DNA of 64,000 nt from Protonemura montana. Lineage: Eukaryota; Arthropoda; Insecta; Plecoptera; Nemouridae. A model generated the notes under the pieces. It was not told where the DNA came from and searched no databases. It saw only the letters and a list, made by a program, of their open reading frames with translations. The stretch spans positions 27,488,633-27,552,632 of the forward strand of contig OX387602.1 in the NCBI GenBank assembly GCA_947568835.1, read 5' to 3'. The translations under genes were made by a program, and so were the position numbers. Shown piece after piece: positions 58,001 to 64,000 of the stretch (the first letter of the stretch is position 1; each line of letters starts with the position of its first letter).

Positions 58001-58629
58001 CTGTCTCACTGTTGGTTTTAGAGCCCTCAATGGCAAGTGAAAAAAGCCAGTAATATCGAACGGCTAGAGTAACACAAACTCCTTTGTTGTCTGGAGTTTG
58101 TATGAACAGCTTAATTCGTGTTGAAAGTTATTGACAGGACCGTATTGTTCCTTACCAGGACGCTGCCGAAGTCCTCTACCGCCGCGAGGTACGCCACCTG
58201 TCCACGCCTGCTCCGGGCTTGCCTGCTCTCCATGCTGCTCTATCGGCCGCATTTGGGGATGCCCTCTGTGCCCGTTTTGCGCCTGCGCCCTCCCTTCTAC
58301 GACCCCCACCACCCACCGCCGTCACTCCTACGCGACCGCCGCCCCTGGCCCGCCATGTTCCCGCCCCCGCACGAGCCCCTGCTTGCGCACTCGGCGAACA
58401 CTTTGACCTGCCGGGCGCTTGCGTTCGCCCACACGCTGAGAACATCCAGATGCACTTTGCGGGGGGCAAGCCCATGGCCAAGAGGCGAAGGACAGCTGGG
58501 TTCGGTGGGGGGCGGCAACCACCGAGTGCGTATGTGATGTGCAGTCGAGAGCTCGGCTGTGTGGGACGGCTGCACAGGCGGCCACGGTCAGGGGGCAGCA
58601 TGGAGCACGTTTTGTTGTATGTGCTCTGA
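55085..58629 (+). CDS. TAF6L: TAF6-like protein (PCAF/SAGA-associated factor 65 alpha homologue)
   Basis: Seven exons: 55085-55297, 55388-55616, 56143-56306, 56897-57067, 57162-57278, 57514-57756, 58159-58629. All join in phase, giving 535 residues (vertebrate ~620). The N-terminal histone fold (~30-115: SPETVRIIAEANGIAGLNQD, FMRQGRRHNLTCADIDSVLR) pairs with TAF9-type partners. The NINLLDLAF strand and the TAF6 HEAT region follow (~150-385: QTLLSCLGSALLGPNQRHLQ, RARAHLGALAALTALG, LQRCLWPLIAQYLEFLDD). The last exon keeps AALSAAFGDALCARF and is then Pro/Arg-rich. The DVFVMPSDNINLLDLA and LIAQYL...D features fit TAF6L better than TAF6. It is a structural subunit of SAGA/PCAF-type acetyltransferase complexes. 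Exon 3 uses the acceptor at 56142 (GCTTGCTGCTTGCAG), the only one that fits the phase. The first intron is 90 nt and open in frame. Confidence 0.92.
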
Positions 58630-58639
58630 AAATCGAGGC

Positions 58640-59120
58640 AAGAGTGGCGTGGTGTGATAGAGACCTTGTTGAAGCAAGTATTTTGCAAAGAGTACTTTGG
58701 TGCATTTGGATTTGAAGATGTTTCGTGAAAATTGCCGCTGAAGGTTAAATGTATATACAAAAATTACAAATATATATAATATTTATATCTAACAAATTAG
58801 TTTCCTTATCTTCAGACTTCACTAGATCTAGATCATTGATAGTTTCTATGGATCATTAGAACAAATATATAAAATGATTAGATCAGAAACTTTGACAAAT
58901 CCATAGAAAATATCAGAAATGGTTTGCAGAATGGGTCTTTCAGTCACTGTTTCATTGTTTGACTTACAATAGTAAAGTTTGGCCACAGGGTTTCATATTT
59001 AACAAAGAACTACAGATAAAAAATGAAAGAAACATGTGAAATGACTACAATAATAGTGACAGGTTTGACATGACAGCATGGGTGACCCCATAGTTCCACC
59101 TTTCATTCATTTGATATTTC
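58640..59120. other. Convergent intergenic region TAF6L / CABIN1
   Basis: AT-rich 3' sequence shared by the ends of both genes. No canonical AATAAA is obvious on either strand. A GATCTAGATC palindrome (58824-58833) and related GATCATT/TAGATC motifs cluster at 58820-58885. Confidence 0.4.
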
Positions 59121-59125
59121 GCTAA

Positions 59126-62100
59126 TCAGTCGAGAGTGATTGTCTCAACGGGTGGCTCTGGCTTCTTTACGCTAGTGACCGTTATACTCTTAGGCACGGA
59201 GGCAAGGTCAAGCGGTACCGTCGTCATGGTCACCTCGCTACCGAGCCTAGGTGCCACCCTGGTGGTCAAATCTTGCGGCAGTAGCGTTCCCGTCATCAGA
59301 CTGGACAACTCTGAGCGAGCCATGAAGCCTGACGCAGGTGCCCCACTCGCTGGAACCAGAACAAAGTGTCATTTGTTATTCGAGGTTGTGGTCATATCCA
59401 AAAATGATGTAAACGTGCGGCCAACACCGAACCAATACCGAAAAAAGGAAAAACTCACTCGTTATATGTAATGCCATGAAAGGTTGAGCAACTCACATGT
59501 GGTTTGTGCGTAGGGATATCCTGGAAGGCTGGAATAGTTGGATTGACGGTACGATGCAGGCTTCTCTGGCTTGTTGAGTGTCAAGCTTGAGCCCAAATTC
59601 TTTAGTCCTGACACCAAATCCTTCTCGGTTCGCTCATTCTTGCCTGGAAAAAAGATAAAAAAGTTCAAAGTCAAAGTTTTCCAATCTTTCTGTATAAAAA
59701 ACTATGTTTCTTATCGCGCTAACTTGATAGTGACTAAAGAGCAAAGCTTATATATTCTGCTAGCCCTAGTTGTACAAGTTTATGAATAATAGACAAAACG
59801 CCAGCACATAGAGAAGCCAACGAGTCAAACAGTACCAACAAAGCGACTTAAATAAAAAAAAAAAAAATGCATTTAGTATGAGTGCAAATAAAAAAAAACA
59901 AAAAAGCATTCAGTATGAGTATTGATGTTATGATATGTTTTTCGGTTTTGCTCTGTGTTGAACAGATTTGCAGAGGTTGTGTAGAAGACCCTTTCTAGGG
60001 CCGCAAAAAACCTCTTTACCACAGAGAAAAACTGAAAAACATATCATAACATCAAACCATGGCTCTGAAAACAAAGACTCAACCAGTATGAGTATTGAAA
60101 TAAAATAAATTTGGTAAAAGCTAATAACTAACCTTGAGACATCGGCAGCTGGGTGATAGAAATGCCGCTCGATTTGTTTCGTCCCTTTGCCGTCAGATGT
60201 GCCAGCTGCTTAGCAGCCAGCTGGGCGGGCGATAACTGCGAACCTGTCATCTTGCCTTGGGGTGGTCGCACCTACCGCCACAAAAATTTTGTTATTTCGT
60301 TGCTACTTGCTTTCTGTCTTGCCTTGCAGTGGTGCTTAGCACTGTTGCATTGCACTGGTGTTAGCCAGTCAAAATGTTTGTTAAATCATTTCTATGGTCT
60401 TTTCAGGAAAGCCAGTACAAATAGCTGAAACGCAGCCCCTATTTCCTTATAGGAGCATATATGCTTGAAGGCTGACATTTTTACTGGTGGTTATAATCCT
60501 GTAAGAAGAGTTTTGACTATACAGCAGCATGGTACCTTCTAGTGTTCATTTGGCATAGCATAGAGCGTTGTTGTTGCTCCATATTTTGCATTTACATTAC
60601 TTTGTTTTGTGTTTCGGTGACTAGATTACTAATAACGTAAATGCTGTACTGGAATTAAGATGACTTGCCAGTAAGAAAAAAAAATTGTTTAATTAACTGG
60701 TTACCTCATTGAAGATGATAATTTACCTTAGAAAAAGGTGACCACTGAGTACTGACTCTGCAACTAGGAACTAGGTAAATCCTCGACAGCAACTAAACTG
60801 AGCTGAGAAACATGAGTGCTTGTGTAAGTACCGTGATCGAAGCTGCTTTTTGGCTGAGAAGGTTGCGACTGGCCGATGTTGCCAGCAGCTTTTCCTGCAG
60901 GCTTGGTTTGGTGCCAGGCTTGCCGAGTTGTGAGCCAGCATATTTCCCAGCCGCCATTGTTGCTGCAACTGTCCCATCAACAGTTTTTATTTGTAGATGC
61001 CAAGAATCTACGCTGGGCATGGGCCAACTATGTCTTTACAGGAGCTCATGCAATTCATACAACATACAATTAATGAATCAGACACTTGTTGACTGCAATA
61101 ATTGCAGTACTACAAAACTTTGTAATCCATGTAATTGAGAACATTCTAGTCCTCAAGACGGCTGTGTTGTGAATTTATCAAAATAGTTAATACTAGAACT
61201 ACTATGGTTAACACTTAACTTACATTGCTTTGCCGGATTTTTCAAAGTTGTTGACGTGGCAAGTTTATTGGACGGAATGTTGGTGGGATTTTTGGTAGCT
61301 AGAGAGTACTTGGTGGGCTGAGAGGATGATGAATGTGCCAAGATTGGGGCATGCTTGGACGACTGAGAGGTAGCTGAATGAGCAGGAGGGATTTTGGGAT
61401 GTTTAGAAGATTGCAATGCAGAGAGATGCTTAATTGATTGCATGGTTAAGGGATGCTTTGATGCTGGTATAGGAGAGGGATGTTTACTAGATTGCACTGT
61501 CAATGGGTGCTTAGAGGATTGCAAAGTGGAGGGATGCTTGGAGGATAGTGGTCCAGGTGTTTGCTTGCTTGTGGATTGCTTGGACACCTTTGTGGGTTGA
61601 GTGGGGACGGGGGTAATCGTCACGTTTGGCTGCTCCCTCTGTGCCGTAGTAGAGCCAGTTGTAGCAGAGAAGTGTCGCAGAAGCTCGGTCTGATAATTGC
61701 CCATTTGTACCTGAACACAAACCAGGATTTTTGATTACACTTCACTTGGAAATTTTTATATGTTAGATTAAGGATGATCCGGAGTACTGCCAACAAGACC
61801 ATTCCTACAGTTAGGTAAAGGGGTAATACTCTGGAGTGATGAAAATACTCTATTCAAATATGGACACGCAAATCTAAAATAAATGCTAAGAATAGTGAAA
61901 AAAAGCGCTGGCAAATACTGGGATAGCACATCCCACAATTTAAACATACTATATACTACCAAACAATAACAATGAAATAACTAAGTAAACAACCAACTAC
62001 AAGCCACGCTAAATTTAAAGACAAACCTGATAGTTGAGCAAATTGAACGCTGTAAGCTGCTGATCTAGCAGCTGAGCGCTGCTCAGATTTCCACCCAATC

Positions 62101-63669
62101 CTCGGGGCGAAAATCCACCCGCAGTTCCGAGTCCAGCCAGCCCTCCGAGGCCGGTCATGTCGTTGAACAGCGAGTGCATCTGGAAGAATGGCAGTGCGGA
62201 CATGCCAGCACCCATATTGGATCCCATACCAGTGGCCATATTGGACCCCATGCCAGCAGCAATGTTGGACCCCATGAGACCCGGGAAGGGCTGTTGGCCT
62301 GGCGGTTGCTTCCAAGTGGACGCCTTGGGGTACTGGAAGCCAGTGGCCGTTGCAGCACCAGGCCGCGGGATGTTGGGAGGCCGGCCTCGTGATCGCGACG
62401 GTAGCTTGCCGCCACCACCACCCGGCTTGTGGGCAAACTTGGTCGGCGGTGAGCTCACGAAAGGGCTGCTCGGGGATGATGTGACGTTGGTTGATTTCAC
62501 AGATGCCAGCTCCATCTGGCTGAACTTGATCGCCGCGTCCAGTACCGGACCTTGGACCTGGATGAGAATTCCAAATGTTCGAGACTCATTCTACTTTTTA
62601 TACATAGAGTATGAGCATGGAGAAATTGATTAGAGAGATAAAAATGCATGGATTTAATCGAATTCACTAACTTTAAAGTTATTTGTGCCATTCAATACAA
62701 GATTTCAAGTAGGCTTAACCCTTTGCAGTCCTATTTCGAATGCCATTTGAAATTATATTTCATTTAAGTTTAATATATATATTAGAATGCAAATTCAACA
62801 AAGCGCGTTGCCCAACCTTGCTGTAGAGCCGATAGACCTCTTGCAGCAGACTGGCAAACATCTTTTCTTTGTGTGGAAGATGCTTCTGCGAGCGGCGATA
62901 TGCCTTGTACGTCTCAACAACGAGGGCAGTGTCGGCTCCTGCCGCCATCTTTGCACGCAGCGCTCGTACCGACAGCGAGAGTGCTTGCCGCGAAAGCTGC
63001 TCACGCTCAGAGTCGCGCAAGTACTTCCTGCAAGCGCAAACGTCGACGATTAGGGCACATTAACATATCATTTTACAACATTTCCAAGTTTTGAAGAAAA
63101 AAATTTTTTGGTTTAGCTGGGACTTTATTCAAGCATTGATTAGGACAGTTTAACACTTCCATTGTTATAGTATTTTATTTCCACAGTGAGAAACCTCTCC
63201 TAAAATAACTGCTATCATGTTACCACTGTTTTAACAGGTCTGCAGTTTGATTGGCCATTGCTTTTGGTTATTTAAAATTGTAACAATGATATCATACAGG
63301 TGCTTTCCACACGCAAGACAGGGTTCGCGGTGCTGGGAAAAAGAATCAAGAAAGCCCAGGTAAACACAATTCCAAATAGGATGACAGAAAAGTGAGATAG
63401 AAGCGACGATACAAAACTAAAATAAATTATTCAGCTTGCCACTATCACAACCCTCATTCATTGTGCAAGGTAAATGCTTGATGAAGTGATGAGAGTTTTG
63501 CTCACTTGTCGCTGTCTGGCGTTCGACGCAGCTGCACGCTGATCTCAAGCAGAAGGGCGTGGTCTCGAAGCTCGGAGAGAACCTCCATCACTAGCTGCAC
63601 ACAGCGGCTCATGTGGCACGCAAAGCTGCCGGGCCGATCTATCTCCGGTGCTGGTATGCGCCACACACC
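59126..63669 (-). CDS. CABIN1: Calcineurin-binding protein CABIN1, C-terminal part
   Basis: Minus-strand exons: 63506-63669, 62817-63027, 62027-62557, 61224-61710, 60832-60962, 60133-60271, 59497-59643, 59126-59349 (stop). Phases all agree, giving 677 residues. CABIN1 is a large TPR protein that inhibits calcineurin, represses MEF2 and is a subunit of the HIRA histone H3.3 chaperone complex. The signature is GVWRIPAPEIDRPGSFACHM followed by LSELRDHALLLEISVQLRRT and PDSDKKYLRDSEREQLSRQA, nearly matching vertebrate CABIN1. Next come VVETYKAYRRSQKHL and LDAAIKFSQ. The rest is low-complexity (SSKHP-type repeats in 61224-61710; GSNMATGM repeats in 62027-62557), and the end is ITVTSVKKPEPPVETITL, like the vertebrate EITVTPPTP region. 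The start of the 60832-60962 exon is the least certain boundary. The TPR half lies beyond the right edge. Confidence 0.9.
59922..60055. repeat. Long hairpin / foldback element in a CABIN1 intron
   Basis: The 36-base arms 59922-59957 and 60020-60055 (core TTGATGTTATGATATGTTTT) are complementary at about 34 of 36 positions. The 62-base loop holds further short inverted pairs (AGAGGTT/AACCTCT, CCCTTTCTAGGG). CAGTATGAGTATTGA occurs at the left margin and again at 60086-60100. Confidence 0.85.
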
Positions 63670-63674
63670 CTGCA

Positions 63675-64000
63675 AGCAGATGGACCCAAAGCAGTCAGCA
63701 GTGCACTGCATTTAGTTGCACATTTTGATCGATTTCCAGTATCTAGGTAAAAAAATTTTAGGTTTTGGCAAAAAAAAGAACACTTCAGAACATGTGTAAT
63801 GGATAGAGCCACGATTATATGGTGATGCGCGAAATCGCGAATTGTTCTTATCTCTTGTTTTTCTTACAAATGAGTGCCATTCATTGAATTCCCATCTCAA
63901 ATATGTAAGAAGCTCATCGCGACAAAACGCGAAATTCACGAAAAATCATCCATAACACCGAAATCAACTATTTTCCGCGAAATCATCGCGAAATGAGCCT
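63675..64000. other. CABIN1 intron, right edge of window
   Basis: No exon seen. From 63826 onward CGCGAAAT-like words recur (63826, 63919, 63928, 63976, 63988), with TCATCGCG pairs. This may be the end of a repeat that continues past the window. Confidence 0.45.

Noticed and set aside
58176-58760. 194-residue minus-strand ORF
   Set aside because: It is a shadow of the Pro/Arg/Ala-rich last exon of TAF6L.

Overview
This is a eukaryotic nuclear window, most likely from an arthropod. Genes are split by many short GT-AG introns. A gustatory-receptor family gene (an arthropod-expanded family) sits beside broadly conserved metazoan genes, and tRNA-derived SINEs, hAT-like DNA elements, a LINE, satellites and microsatellites fill the spaces. 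Crustacean, chelicerate, myriapod and basal insect cannot be told apart from the sequence. An intact ciliary gene (DRC2) argues for a lineage with flagellated sperm or other motile axonemes.

Layout, left to right. (1) 0.3-4.6 kb, plus strand: the 3' three exons of an A4GALT-like glycosyltransferase. The first is preceded by a minisatellite that has amplified that exon's own splice acceptor. (2) 4.6-8.2 kb: diverged ~290-bp tandem repeats and a cluster of four tRNA-like units. (3) 7.8-13.4 kb, minus strand: exons of a small unrecognised gene whose intron appears to hold a 4.5-kb array of 58-bp satellite monomers. (4) 16.07-18.13 kb: a 5'-truncated, frameshifted non-LTR retrotransposon ending at the stop codon of the next gene. 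(5) 18.1-25.8 kb, minus: a six-exon, 1398-residue Ser/Lys/Asp-rich protein with at least eight internal repeats and a PIP-degron-like motif. (6) 29.0-32.2 kb, plus: complete DRC2/CCDC65. (7) 34.5-43.0 kb, plus: complete DNMT3-type DNA methyltransferase (PWWP, ADD, C5-MTase), with a SINE split by a hAT element in one intron. (8) 45.9-47.8 kb, minus: five-exon gustatory receptor. (9) 49.3-53.4 kb, minus: alpha-carbonic-anhydrase-domain gene with a long tail and two possible reading frames in its last exon. (10) 55.1-58.6 kb, plus: TAF6L. (11) 59.1-63.7 kb, minus: the C-terminal 677 residues of CABIN1, convergent with TAF6L and running off the right edge.

There is no operon logic here. Three unlinked-by-strand genes act on chromatin: DNMT3 (DNA methylation), TAF6L (SAGA/PCAF-type histone acetyltransferase complexes) and CABIN1 (HIRA H3.3-chaperone complex). 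Exon boundaries below were placed by hand. Splice phases join without error through every model except the small gene at 7.8-13.4 kb, which has an unresolved phase break.
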